Below are positions 27,042 to 36,172 of a stretch of DNA of 64,000 nt, one piece after another. Under the pieces are notes generated by a model. It worked only from the letters and a program-made list of their open reading frames with translations. It had not been told where the DNA came from and ran no database searches. Every line of letters begins with the position of its first letter. Within the stretch, counting starts at the first letter, position 1. Source of the stretch: Nostoc sp. MS1 (GTDB taxonomy: Bacteria; Cyanobacteriota; Cyanobacteriia; Cyanobacteriales; Nostocaceae); NCBI RefSeq assembly GCF_019976755.1, contig NZ_AP023443.1:239629-303628 (forward strand). The letters run 5' to 3'. A program made the translations under genes and the position numbers.

Positions 27042-27560
27042 TTAGTTAATTCTACGGGGTAAATACATCGCATCTCCAGGTAATCTTCTAGCAGCTACTT
27101 CCTCTCGGTTGTACTCTAGAATTTCCTCTAATCGCTCCCCAAACTTCTGGTTGTATTCCTCTTCCGTCCGCTTGAATAAAAATGCCGCGTCCGCTCGTCT
27201 TTCAATTGATTCCATCAAAGATGCTTGAATCAAAGCTTGGGCTATTTCATTACCTTTAATAGCACGATAAAGCCAATAGGACGTAGCTAGTTCTATTGGT
27301 ATGGGCTTTACATACCCTCCATATCCCTCTACAGGTATCATTGGTTCTTGCAACAATGCTCTATTCTTATATGGCAGTGCCTGTGCCGATTGACCCTCCA
27401 GAAAACGCATTAAATCGTTTTTTGGCCTTTTGATGGCATCCGTTACCGATTCTACGTACAGTTTGTAGCTTCCATTGGGCATTTGATAAACATCAAGTGG
27501 AATATTCCCTAAATGAATTATCGCTTTTATCGCTTTCTTGGTTTCACTAGTTTCTGCCAT
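27042..27560 (-). CDS. hypothetical protein, cyanobacterial antirepressor-like (172 aa)
   Basis: Residues 12-45 (HLGNIPLDVYQMPNGSYKL) look like a small beta domain seen in phage-type regulators. A helical part follows with ELATSYWLYRAIKGNEIAQ and ASLMESIERRADAAF. It faces the end of the plus-strand block and has its own upstream region. I do not know its function; antirepressor-like is a weak guess. Confidence 0.55.
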   Translation of the reverse strand: MAETSETKKAIKAIIHLGNIPLDVYQMPNGSYKLYVESVTDAIKRPKNDLMRFLEGQSAQALPYKNRALLQEPMIPVEGYGGYVKPIPIELATSYWLYRAIKGNEIAQALIQASLMESIERRADAAFLFKRTEEEYNQKFGERLEEILEYNREEVAARRLPGDAMYLPRRIN

Positions 27561-27736
27561 ATAAAAATTAATGCACAGGATTTCTTTTACTATTTTGCGT
27601 TTTTTCTACTTGATTGAGCCACAAAATTTCCTTTTTTCTACAAAGGAAGATGATTTTTAGCCTTTATAGTACTTTTATACTATAGACTTCAACCTCAGTA
27701 ACACTACGTTAGTTATTTTTTATGACTTACGTAAAG

Positions 27737-27988
27737 TTACCCCTCATCCCTGAGCCACTCCAGCCCCATCCGCAATGCCGCCGCAGCACTGTAATAAATC
27801 TTTTGTTCGCCAAATATACCCCCTGAACGGCTAATGATGCGGAACTGCCAGCACTGTCCAGGTGTGTAATAAACGATTAGGATACTGCTGTTAATGCACA
27901 GGACTTCATCAACCTTGATATCGACCATGATTTGGTATGAGATTTGCGGTACTAGCAATTGTGCATCATTTTTGAAAAACTGGCTCAC
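27737..27988 (-). CDS. small hypothetical protein (83 aa)
   Basis: Uses a GTG start that overlaps the stop of the glycosyltransferase fragment upstream (GTGA). It is a soluble protein ending SAAAALRMGLEWLRDEG, with a beta-rich centre. No family was recognised. The overlap suggests it followed the original full glycosyltransferase in an operon. Confidence 0.5.
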   Translation of the reverse strand: MSQFFKNDAQLLVPQISYQIMVDIKVDEVLCINSSILIVYYTPGQCWQFRIISRSGGIFGEQKIYYSAAAALRMGLEWLRDEG

Positions 27989-28188
27989 CCAATCAGCCCC
28001 AAATGCCGATGAAACGCTTCAACCGCATTCGTCACCCCATCCTCATTCCTAATCTTCTCCCCTAATTCCTGGACTTTCAACCTCATCACTTCATCACCCA
28101 GCATTACCTTAATCACTGCTGCTAAACTGTCCTCTGTCACGTTCTTATACGGTATCGGTGCAGGACTCACCCCCAGGCGCATCAGCAA
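27985..28188 (-). pseudogene. glycosyltransferase, C-terminal fragment
   Basis: The sequence LGVSPAPIPYKNVTEDSLAA and the end VQELGEKIRNEDGVTNAV match the C-terminal end of UDP-glucosyltransferase/sterol-glucosyltransferase-type enzymes. The rest of such an enzyme (about 350 residues) is missing and the frame upstream runs into unrelated sequence near 28200. This is a truncated remnant with no donor-binding site and no expected activity. Confidence 0.7.
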
Positions 28189-28198
28189 CTTGTTGTGA

Positions 28199-28357
28199 CT
28201 TGAAGAAGATTTTGGAAATAATAACTATACTCTCAAGATATTATTAAGTCGTGATATACGCGCCTCAATTCTAGATAATCAACAACTATCTGTGTTAGAA
28301 AATCCATCTTTATCAGCCCAGACACGCTATCGCCCGAAGCAACTTACTTCCTTTTAA
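28199..28357 (+). pseudogene. short 3' gene remnant
   Basis: An open plus-strand frame of about 52 codons ending in TAA, without a start codon, directly beside the glycosyltransferase remnant. It reads like a protein C-terminus (LLSRDIRASILDNQQLSVLE). I cannot name the family. The abutting of two truncated genes at about 28190-28202 marks a recombination junction. Confidence 0.35.
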
Positions 28358-28438
28358 GAAGCGATATGACCAAAACAATTCGCAATTGCACATGACAATT
28401 TATACTCAAAACAGCTACTCGGAGGTGACACAATAGCA

Positions 28439-29008
28439 ATGCTCGACTACTTCATGGCGACGGTTATCTTTATGGTCGCAATGGCGGCAATTCAAGAAGA
28501 ATGGCTACTTAAATATCACTTGGGCTATCACGGTAGGTTCTGGACTTTGGCAATTACTTTGGGGTTATTTGTTGCTTATTTACTGTCTGCTGCTGCCTTG
28601 ATAGTAATGATTGGCTCCCTAAATCTTTTTCCTTTTGAGCCTCCTGGTAGTTATATCTTTTTAACCATTGCAACAGTTTTCTTGAGCCTGTTCCTCTGGC
28701 TGGCACAATGGATCATACTTCGCCAACAGGAACCAACCCCAAGAATATTTGCCGCGTTGAATACGGCTGTTGCAGTTTTGGCTTATTTGTTGGTAGTCAG
28801 GCTGAACATCAATCATTTAGATATTGCTGGCGACTTGATCAAGGGCTGGAAGACTGCAATTATTTTTGCCATTTCTGGTGCAGCTACCGGAGCCGTCACA
28901 AGTAAAGCATTGGATTTTTATTGTCAACGCCAGGAACAACGGTTACTGCGGCTGGAGAGGGAAGCACAGAAGAAATCCGAGCAAGATGAGTCGAATGAAG
29001 AAGACTAA
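28439..29008 (+). CDS. integral membrane protein (189 aa)
   Basis: Five hydrophobic segments are visible at about 5-20, 35-60, 68-92, 103-120 and 137-155, then a charged, glutamate-rich cytoplasmic tail (about 160-189, EQRLLRLEREAQKKSEQDE) likely to form a coiled coil. No transporter or enzyme motif was recognised. It is isolated, with a GGAGG ribosome site before the start. Confidence 0.68.
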   Translation: MLDYFMATVIFMVAMAAIQEEWLLKYHLGYHGRFWTLAITLGLFVAYLLSAAALIVMIGSLNLFPFEPPGSYIFLTIATVFLSLFLWLAQWIILRQQEPTPRIFAALNTAVAVLAYLLVVRLNINHLDIAGDLIKGWKTAIIFAISGAATGAVTSKALDFYCQRQEQRLLRLEREAQKKSEQDESNEED

Positions 29009-29200
29009 ATACTCGCAATATGATCATCTACGGTTGATGACTTATGTCTGAATATTTATTTTAGTTTCACAGAAAAATAGTTATATTAATATCTAGATAA
29101 AATAGCTATTTAACTAAGTTAAACACCTAGAGAGTGATGAAGTTAAGTAGTTCTTTTGACAAAACTGTACTATCCTCAAAAACAATAATTAAGGAGAAAG

Positions 29201-29362
29201 ATGTCTAATATTAAAGTTTTTGACTTGTTGACTTCTAGTCAAATTGAAGAACGAGAGCTAACTGCGGCAGAATTAATGGAAATCACAGGAGGAATTAGGA
29301 TTCAGCTTTTAGGAAATAATTTCATTGATGCAACATTTGGAGGTTTGAGATTAACACTGTAA
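29201..29362 (+). CDS. double-glycine leader peptide, putative RiPP/bacteriocin precursor (53 aa)
   Basis: A 53-residue ORF with an AAGGAG ribosome site 4 bp before the ATG. The leader (1-31) ends ELTAAELMEITGG, the canonical double-glycine signal (hydrophobic residues at -4, -7 and -12 relative to the cut, GG at -2/-1) for C39-peptidase ABC exporters and RiPP enzymes. The predicted 22-residue core begins IRIQLLGNNFIDATFGG; it has no Cys or Ser, so no lanthionine is expected. No modifying enzyme, C39 transporter or immunity gene is adjacent, so maturation would act in trans. Confidence 0.7.
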   Translation: MSNIKVFDLLTSSQIEERELTAAELMEITGGIRIQLLGNNFIDATFGGLRLTL

Positions 29363-29434
29363 ATTCTGCCATCAACAAATCATAGATTTCCTGTATAGTA
29401 TAATCGAACTAGTAAACGTTGAACTCGTTGAAGG

Positions 29435-30361
29435 TTACTTCCTCTGCTTAGGATCAATCCCATACTCTCGCTCCATCGCCGCCAAAATTTTCGCCTGCAA
29501 CGCCGACAAATACGGTTTAGCCTGTTTCCCCAACCCCTGCAACAGCCAGTCTACCGCCTCATCGCGTCCTGCCACCTCATGCAATCGCCGCAGTCTTTCG
29601 CATAAATGCTGCATAAACTTACAATCTTCCTCCAGCAATTCCAAGGATTTCAGGTGTTCGACTTTTGCTGTGTAGTCGCCATCCCAGCACTTAACTGTGC
29701 AACTATACCCACCTACATGAGTCACTACACCCCAGTAGCTACTTTTGCCCCGCAAGTCCGGGTTATCCTTGGGTTGGATGACGCAGATTTCACCCACTTG
29801 GTAGGGATTGGGTACAGAAGTGCGATCACGGATCTTGTCCACAATACTCTGAACTATGCGCCCAGAGGGGGTTTTTCCTCCAGCTTCTTTGACTGCCTGC
29901 CGCCATACTTTCTGCTGTTGTGATGGTTTTAAGTTTATTAATGGCCTTACCTGCCTTTCATTTGTCGGCAAAATGTGATCCATTGGATCACATTTTTCTT
30001 TCAAGTTATCAAACACTACTGCTGCATCCATCAACAAGTAAGGTTGTCTGCGACTATATCCAAACCTGTCTTTGCAATATTCCTCAAATGTTTTGTGCGT
30101 TGAACGATAAAGTCGGCGATCGCGTAACTCTTTCAATGCCTTCCCCGCTTCCACAAACGCGCTCTCCACTTTTCGCTCCAGGTGCAGGCGATCGCGCTGT
30201 TCTTCCTCGGTCATGTCCGGCACTTCCACCGCTTCTACATCAACCGTGACTGCGCTTGGATTTTCTGGCTCTTTTGCTGGCTTGAGGGCTGGCTTTGGTT
30301 TATCGGGAGTTGTGGGAGTTGTGGGGGTGAGTCTCTTGCGCTTGGAGGTTGGTTGGCTCAT
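29435..30361 (-). CDS. ParB-like plasmid DNA-binding protein, paralogue 2 (308 aa)
   Basis: Same architecture as the protein at 13106-14149: basic start, GKALKELRDRRLYRSTH with FEEYCKDRFGYSRRQ, then LPTNERQVRPLINL (ParB-HTH-like) and a conserved C-terminal domain (YQVGEICVI, GGYSCTVKCWDGD). It lacks the GTNCSQ repeats; at the same place it has one 25-bp palindrome. The start has a GGAGGTGG site. The two paralogues differ in the palindrome they carry, which fits each having its own DNA specificity. Confidence 0.7.
   Translation of the reverse strand: MSQPTSKRKRLTPTTPTTPDKPKPALKPAKEPENPSAVTVDVEAVEVPDMTEEEQRDRLHLERKVESAFVEAGKALKELRDRRLYRSTHKTFEEYCKDRFGYSRRQPYLLMDAAVVFDNLKEKCDPMDHILPTNERQVRPLINLKPSQQQKVWRQAVKEAGGKTPSGRIVQSIVDKIRDRTSVPNPYQVGEICVIQPKDNPDLRGKSSYWGVVTHVGGYSCTVKCWDGDYTAKVEHLKSLELLEEDCKFMQHLCERLRRLHEVAGRDEAVDWLLQGLGKQAKPYLSALQAKILAAMEREYGIDPKQRK
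29971..29995. repeat. 25-bp perfect palindrome inside the second ParB-like gene
   Basis: Arms AAATGTGATCC (29971-29981) and GGATCACATTT (29985-29995) are perfect 11-bp inverted repeats around a 3-bp centre. It encodes KCDPMDHI just before LPTNERQ, the same place where the paralogue has its 17-bp palindromes. A centromere-like or operator site is inferred. Confidence 0.72.
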
Positions 30362-30435
30362 GCTGCCACCTCCAGACTGAAGGCAGTTGAACGGGTATTT
30401 ACTTGTGTCATCATATTATTAACGTTTTCATCTAT

Positions 30436-30464
30436 CCCCATCCTGTTTCTAGGTTGGGGTTTTT
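30436..30464 (+). terminator. hairpin with T-run in the leader of the 216-aa gene
   Basis: CCCCATCC (30436-30443) pairs with GGTTGGGG (30452-30459), one mismatch, followed by TTTTT. It has the form of an intrinsic terminator but lies 35 bp upstream of a start codon, so it could act as an attenuator. Confidence 0.5.
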
Positions 30465-30498
30465 CATCTATTTCTTATATATTTGCATTTCTTCTTAA

Positions 30499-31149
30499 AT
30501 GGGTAAACACAAGAAAAAGCAAAAGAATGTTCCCCCTTGGTTAGCGCACGAGAATCTGTTTATCCCTAAAACTGGTCAACAGATAACTACAGATGCAGGC
30601 TGGGAAAAAATACCATTTGATGATGCAACTAAATTTTTTAGCAACCAAACTATTCAAGATTGGCGTGAATTATTCCTTGAAAGTATTGATGATATCTCTG
30701 ATTTACTATCCGCACAGGGTGTAGATATCGATTTAGAAGATGAAGCTGCTGTAGATAAATTTTTGGATAACTACCAGCCTCAACAAATCAATGTAGTTGT
30801 GGCTAAAGCTGTCTATGATACTCACGCTTGGGTACGAGTTCTACTGATTTCTACCCCTGATGATGAAGAATACTACTTTCACAACCATGAAATTGAGGCA
30901 ATTCGTTTAGGCATTGGGTTACGAAGGTATCTCAACTTGGACATTCCAGTAATTAATGATTGTCAGGAGGCTGTAAGATATCTGCAAGGTAAATACCCGA
31001 ACATCGGCTGGCAACCTAGACATTGTGTTTCGGTTGCTCATCGCTTGAAAATTGCTCAAGCTACTAAGGTCTACAACGAGCAGACATGGGATGAGGAGTG
31101 GGACGAAGTTGTGGATGAAGAATTAATTTTTGATGGAACAGTTGGCTAA
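30499..31149 (+). CDS. hypothetical acidic protein (216 aa)
   Basis: A soluble protein with a basic start (MGKHKKKQKN) and an acidic remainder. It is divergent from the ParB-like paralogue. No family was recognised. It is followed by a terminator-like hairpin at 31269-31299 and preceded by another in its leader. Confidence 0.6.
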   Translation: MGKHKKKQKNVPPWLAHENLFIPKTGQQITTDAGWEKIPFDDATKFFSNQTIQDWRELFLESIDDISDLLSAQGVDIDLEDEAAVDKFLDNYQPQQINVVVAKAVYDTHAWVRVLLISTPDDEEYYFHNHEIEAIRLGIGLRRYLNLDIPVINDCQEAVRYLQGKYPNIGWQPRHCVSVAHRLKIAQATKVYNEQTWDEEWDEVVDEELIFDGTVG

Positions 31150-31268
31150 AGTTAAATATTTCAGTAGATTACTGGTTAATTTACTTGTATCTATGGTAGT
31201 AATATTAAGTCCTTTGTGTCTAAGTATAGATTATTTATGTACTATGTATGAGATATGGTCTTACTTAT

Positions 31269-31299
31269 CCCCGCCTCACCTACTGTGACCGGGGTTTTT
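31269..31299 (+). terminator. intrinsic terminator-like hairpin
   Basis: CCCCG (31269-31273) pairs with CGGGG (31290-31294), followed by TTTTT. It lies about 120 bp after the 216-aa gene and shares its GGGGTTTTTCAT end with the hairpin at 30436-30464. Confidence 0.5.
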
Positions 31300-31450
31300 C
31301 ATTTCTATAAATTAGCTTTTGTACTGAATACAAATATCACTAATAATTTATGAACTTTCATCTCAATTTCACAGTGTAGATCAGCTATTATTTTGCTCCT
31401 AATTTAAAGCTAAATTCGTTTTTCAGTCCAGACTTTCTACCTTTACAAAT

Positions 31451-31732
31451 ATGAAACCTATCAAAAAAGCCGATTTACGCATTCTCAAGAAATCTGCCCA
31501 GTCACAGCCAGTACAAGAGCCAGAACCAATAGTTGAGACTATCCCTAATGATGAGCCTCTCATTGAGGAGCAACCACCACAACCACAACTAGATATTGAT
31601 GCCCCAATTCCAGATTACTATCTTCCTCATCTTCCAGTCTATGATTCTCCTCTAGTTGAGTCTGTTGGCAACTCCGGCTGGCAAGTTTCCGACATCTGGC
31701 GGGATTTACGTGTCGATGGTTTCTGTGATTGA
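31451..31732 (+). CDS. small proline/glutamate-rich hypothetical protein (93 aa)
   Basis: A low-complexity protein: a basic start (MKPIKKADLRILKK), then a Pro/Glu/Gln-rich disordered middle and an SGWQVSDIWRDLRVDGF end. It may be a small linker or adaptor. No family was recognised. About 360 bp of AT-rich DNA with no gene that I can see follows. Confidence 0.5.
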   Translation: MKPIKKADLRILKKSAQSQPVQEPEPIVETIPNDEPLIEEQPPQPQLDIDAPIPDYYLPHLPVYDSPLVESVGNSGWQVSDIWRDLRVDGFCD

Positions 31733-32091
31733 TTTTAGGGTGCGATCGCATATCGCACCTCTCCTACACATCTGTTTTATATGCACAAAGTTATTTAAAA
31801 GCCCTTTTAAACAAAAACTTGATATATAGAAACGAATCTCTGTCTATTATCTATATAATTTTTATGCTTTTTTGATCTATCTATAGATAGATGCTATGTA
31901 GGTGGCACATTATAATTAGTGAATATAAATTTCAATTGTGCTTAAATTTTCAAATTTACAGCAGAAAATTAAGATAACTGCTTGCTAAATTATTCATAAT
32001 ATGTAAAATTTTTAGATATTACTTTTGAAAATTAAATTATTTACTCCACTTTTTTGCAGCGCTTTTAGCAATATTAGCGTCATATTTTTTT

Positions 32092-32262
32092 ATGAAATCA
32101 AATATTAGTAGTGTTATAGCTATAGGATTTTTCTGTTCCCTTATGACTACTTCCTCATCTAACGCACAAGTTATCCCTGATGCAACTTTGCTCAATGATA
32201 TAACTACTTATTTACGCTTTGAAATTTTCTTCACTACTAGAAAAGCATTACTCAATACTTAA
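32092..32262 (+). pseudogene. truncated N-terminus of a second TPS exoprotein
   Basis: A 56-codon frame with a signal-peptide start (MKSNISSVIAIGFFCSL) followed by AQVIPDATL, which matches the beginning of the mature TPS exoprotein family and the neighbouring TpsA (SQIIPDTTL). It ends in a stop after about 30 further unrelated residues. It looks like the remnant of a duplicated tpsA, consistent with rearrangement at this locus. Confidence 0.55.
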
Positions 32263-32301
32263 AACCCAATATTTTTGCTAAATTCTTTAGACTACATTTT
32301 T

Positions 32302-33123
32302 ATGAATCAGCCAGATAAAGAAAAACTTTCTCAAAAAGATTTTGTATTGCTATCTGCACCACTAATGGCTGCATATAGAGCAGTTGAGTGTCAAAGAAGC
32401 GATCGCTTATTTGATGACCCGTTTGCCGCTAAATTAGTTACTCCTGAAGCTCAAATGATTGCATTAGAAGATCCAGAAGAAGAAGGCAGAGCTTTTTTGG
32501 CTGTTCGTACTCGTTTTTTTGATGATTTTCTTCTAAGTTCGGTTGGTATTGCTCCACAAGTAGTTAATCTGGGTGCTGGCATGGATACCCGTGCATTTCG
32601 TTTAAATTGGCCACAAGAAACGAAATACTATGAAATTGATTACCCAGAAGTATTAAATTATAAGAATGAAATTCTCAAGAATGTACCTACTACTTGTTCT
32701 CGATACTCGGTTGCTGTTGACTTAACAGATACTAATTGGGTTGAACTTTTGCTCCAGCAAGGATATGACAAAAATATACCTTCTGTTTGGCTACTAGAAG
32801 GACTAATTTACTACTTGAACCAAACAGAAGCTCACATTTTACTTAAAACAATTACGGAAATAACATCTGCTGAAAGTTGGATTGGTCTAGATTCACTGAA
32901 CCAATTATGCAAAGATTCTACTTACGATGAATTTTACCAAGGCTATTTTCTTTCTGGATTTGACAATCCAGAAGAATTACTATCTGCTTACGGCTGGGAA
33001 GCAGAGGTATTCCAACCAGGAGAAGAGGGAGCAAACTTTAATCGCTACATTTATCCTTTCCCACCACGCAATCATGATAACGTAGAGCGTGTTTTTCTCA
33101 TCAAAGCTCATAAGAAAAGTTAA
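32302..33123 (+). CDS. class I SAM-dependent methyltransferase, LCMT/Ppm1-like (273 aa)
   Basis: Belongs to the leucine carboxyl methyltransferase-like class. Features: LLSAPLMAAYRAVECQRSD and DRLFDDPFAAKLV at the start, the cofactor loop VVNLGAGMDTRAFRL, EIDYPEVL and a WLLEGLIYYL motif. The ATG at 32302 is preferred to a TTG at 32275. Members methylate O-atoms of small metabolites or carboxyl groups; the substrate is unknown. It lies 11 bp upstream of the TpsA gene, probably co-transcribed, a curious partner for secretion genes. Confidence 0.85.
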   Translation: MNQPDKEKLSQKDFVLLSAPLMAAYRAVECQRSDRLFDDPFAAKLVTPEAQMIALEDPEEEGRAFLAVRTRFFDDFLLSSVGIAPQVVNLGAGMDTRAFRLNWPQETKYYEIDYPEVLNYKNEILKNVPTTCSRYSVAVDLTDTNWVELLLQQGYDKNIPSVWLLEGLIYYLNQTEAHILLKTITEITSAESWIGLDSLNQLCKDSTYDEFYQGYFLSGFDNPEELLSAYGWEAEVFQPGEEGANFNRYIYPFPPRNHDNVERVFLIKAHKKS

Positions 33124-33134
33124 AAGCCTTATAT

Positions 33135-35408
33135 ATGAAACAAACATTGGTTAGTTTACTTTTTCTGGCAGCTAATACAATTTTTTTATTTCAGTTAACA
33201 GCAAAACCAGCATTTTCTCAAATTATTCCAGATACAACACTGAAAGTTAATTCTCAAATCACGATAGATGGCAATATTACTAATATTACTGGTGGTTCTC
33301 AAGCAGGCAGTAACTTATTTCACAGCTTTGGACAATTTTCCCTTCCTACTGGATATCAAGCTCACTTTAATAATGGACTAGATATTCAAAATATATTTGT
33401 TCGAGTTACAGGACAGTCTCCTTCTAATATTGATGGATTGCTTCAAGCCAACGGCACAGCTAATTTGTTCTTTATTAACCCTAATGGTGTTTCTTTTGGC
33501 CCTAATGCTAGTCTAAATATTGGCGGTTCGTTTATAGCCAGTACAGCCAACCGTATTCAATTTGCAGATGGTACTTACTTTGACGCTCAACAGTCCTCCC
33601 CAACCCAAGCCCTACTAACAGTTACTATTCCTATTGGACTAAGATTCACAAATAAACCAGCTAGTATTCTCGTTTCTGGTGATGGACAGGGAGCAAGAAC
33701 AGGATCAGACCTTATAGATACCACTTCTGGTCTGCGTGTACAACCGAATCAAACTCTTGCTTTAGTGGGCGGTGACATGGCGTTAACAGGCGCAACAATC
33801 AAAACAGCAGGTGGACGGGTCGAATTAGGTAGTGTAACCGGAGATGGTTTAGTTAACTTAACACCTACAAATAAAGGCTGGGTATTAGGTTATTCAAATA
33901 TCAAAACTTTTGGGGATATTCAATTATCTGATGCAGCCGTGGTTGATGCAAGTGGTAGCGGAGGTGGCGATATCCGTGTAAATTCTAAAAATTTATCTTT
34001 AACAGGGGGTTCTCAGCTTGAGGCCAGCACTTTAGGTTCTGAATCTGGAGGTACTATAAAAGTCAATACAACAGGCTCACTGACTATAGTAGGTACGCCT
34101 GGGTCTGACCTATTTTTGAACACGACAATTGCCGCAGAAGTTTATGAAGGGGCTACTGGTACTGGTGGCGATATCAGCATTAATACCGGACGCTTAGTTG
34201 TTGCAGATGAAGGACAGATATCTGCTGGTACATCTGGTATTGGTAATAGTGGTTCTATAGAAATATCAGCTCGTGATATAGAAGTAATTGGAAAATCTGT
34301 GGTCACAGAATCTCCATTTGGTAGTTCAATAGCTACTGTAGTTGAGCCAGGTGCAACTGGTGCTGGCGGTGATATTAATATTAATACCCAAAGATTAACT
34401 ATTCGTGATGGAGGAGCCGTATCAGTCTCTACCTATAGTCAAGGAAATGGAGGCAATTTGGCTATTAAAGCCTCTGATTCTATTGTTCTTACTGGACAAT
34501 TGCCTGGGTATGGTACTTTGTCTTCTAGCAGAATATCCGCTTTAACATGGGGTTCTGGAAACGCAGGCAATGTAAAAGTAGATGCTAGACTGCTATCTGT
34601 TCAAGATGGGGCAATAATCAGTGTCAGCAGTGAGTTTCCTTCTGTAGATATCCCAATTGAAAACCCAGGGACAGGAAATGCGGGAAACCTACAAATCAAT
34701 GCTAATAAAGTTGATTTAATATCTCAAAGCTCCATTTTGGCGGCTACATCTGGTGGAGAAGGAGGAAATATTTCTTTAACCTCAAATAATCTAACATTGT
34801 CTAATAGCTCTATTAATACTAATGCTCTTAACGCTGGTAACAGTGGTAATATCAATGTTGATACAGGTACATTAGTATTGCACAACAGCAGTATCAGCGC
34901 TAATGCTTTTGAAGGACGAGGCGGAAATATCAAAATTAATGCTCAAGGTTTATTTGTATCAACAGACAGCGAAATTACGGCCACTTCAGAAAAGGGAGTT
35001 GATGGAACAGTACAAATTAATACTCCACAATTAGACATTGTAAATCCTGACATCAAAAGTTCATCTTTTCAAGCTACCCCACCTTTTAATACCTGTTCTC
35101 CAGATTCCTTCGGTTTACCTAACAATCTCTCCATGTCTGGTAGAGGCGGACTTCCTACTAGTCTTGATGATTTATTTACTACTACACTGGGGTGGACAGA
35201 TTCATCTGCATCTATTCCTCCTCAACAAATACCCCAACCGACTCAAACTGATGACACAGAAAATATAATGGTAGCCCAAGGGTGGCGTAACAACGGTGAT
35301 GGCACTGTTAGTTTTGTCATTAGCCCAGACCCTACTAATGATATAGGTGCATACAGTTCACCATTGAAATCCTCTTGTATTAAGAGAGTACCAGATGTAG
35401 GGGGCTAA
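33135..35408 (+). CDS. TpsA-type filamentous-haemagglutinin domain exoprotein (757 aa)
   Basis: A two-partner-secretion exoprotein. A signal peptide (1-28, ending PAFS) is followed by the TPS domain (about 30-160) with the family hallmark NPNGVSFGPNASLNIGGS near 113-130. A long beta-helical repeat region follows, rich in glycine and NGG-type turns (TGTGGDISINTG, GNAGNVKVDA). The C-terminal 100 residues are conserved in cyanobacterial members. It would be carried across the outer membrane by TpsB, the next gene, which is broken; without it secretion is unlikely unless another TpsB is present. Confidence 0.9.
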   Translation: MKQTLVSLLFLAANTIFLFQLTAKPAFSQIIPDTTLKVNSQITIDGNITNITGGSQAGSNLFHSFGQFSLPTGYQAHFNNGLDIQNIFVRVTGQSPSNIDGLLQANGTANLFFINPNGVSFGPNASLNIGGSFIASTANRIQFADGTYFDAQQSSPTQALLTVTIPIGLRFTNKPASILVSGDGQGARTGSDLIDTTSGLRVQPNQTLALVGGDMALTGATIKTAGGRVELGSVTGDGLVNLTPTNKGWVLGYSNIKTFGDIQLSDAAVVDASGSGGGDIRVNSKNLSLTGGSQLEASTLGSESGGTIKVNTTGSLTIVGTPGSDLFLNTTIAAEVYEGATGTGGDISINTGRLVVADEGQISAGTSGIGNSGSIEISARDIEVIGKSVVTESPFGSSIATVVEPGATGAGGDININTQRLTIRDGGAVSVSTYSQGNGGNLAIKASDSIVLTGQLPGYGTLSSSRISALTWGSGNAGNVKVDARLLSVQDGAIISVSSEFPSVDIPIENPGTGNAGNLQINANKVDLISQSSILAATSGGEGGNISLTSNNLTLSNSSINTNALNAGNSGNINVDTGTLVLHNSSISANAFEGRGGNIKINAQGLFVSTDSEITATSEKGVDGTVQINTPQLDIVNPDIKSSSFQATPPFNTCSPDSFGLPNNLSMSGRGGLPTSLDDLFTTTLGWTDSSASIPPQQIPQPTQTDDTENIMVAQGWRNNGDGTVSFVISPDPTNDIGAYSSPLKSSCIKRVPDVGG

Positions 35409-35416
35409 ATAAGAGC

Positions 35417-36172
35417 GTGAGTTTACATTTACTAGCATCTTTAACTTTGACACAGGCACAAATTGAGCCAAGTGGCATTCACCAACAAAATCCGCCAACC
35501 ATACAACAAGTCCCCCAAATCCCTTCTCCATTAACTCCAACACCATCACCACTAACACCGCCAGCGTCCTCTACCCCTTTGTTTCCTCAAAGAACGATTC
35601 AACCGAATAATTTCGTCAAAATTAAAGTTCAAGGTTTTCGTTTTCAAGGGAACACTGTTTTTAATAATCAAGAGTTAGAAAAAGTATTATCAGATTTTGT
35701 TGGTCAAGAAATCACTTTTACTGATTTATCAAAAATTAGCGATAAAATTACTGACTATTATGTAAAGCAAGGATATATTAACTCTGGTGCATATATTGGT
35801 GTTGCTCAGAATCAATCTCTCAAGGTTGAGAATGCCATAGTTACCGTCTCCATTGTTGAGGGACGAATTGAAAAAATCAATATTGTGGGCGGAGCGAGAC
35901 TACACAACTATATCCGCGCTCGTATCCCACAACCGATTCTCAACAATCAACACTTATTATCAGCGTTACAGTTACTTCAACAAGACCCATTAATTGAAAA
36001 AATTACTGCTTCATTGAAGGAGGGAGCAAAACCAAGCCAAGCCATTTTGGATATTAATGTGCAGCCCCGACAGGAATTTAATGTCAATATTGGTCTAGAC
36101 AACTACCGCTCTCCAGTTATCGGAACCTTTCACCCGGATTTCTCACAAGCAGTAAAAAATAAATTTACATGA
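35417..36172 (+). pseudogene. TpsB (ShlB/FhaC-type) transporter, N-terminal fragment
   Basis: The first 239 codons of the outer-membrane partner of TpsA, then 12 codons read from the IS element (stop at 36170). After a GTG start and signal-like region there is a proline-rich linker and POTRA domains (FVKIKVQGFRFQGNTVF, then VVEGRIEKINIVGGA type signature and a second POTRA) followed by NVNIGLDNYRSPVIG, the start of the barrel. The IS1380-type element cuts the gene at 36132/36133. Joining 36132 to 37976 (one TTCA target copy) restores a 562-residue protein in frame. Confidence 0.88.

Noticed and set aside
30182..30544. Plus-strand frame with hydrophobic stretches at the start of the second ParB-like gene
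   Set aside because: It is mostly antisense to a conserved gene and runs through a terminator-like hairpin.
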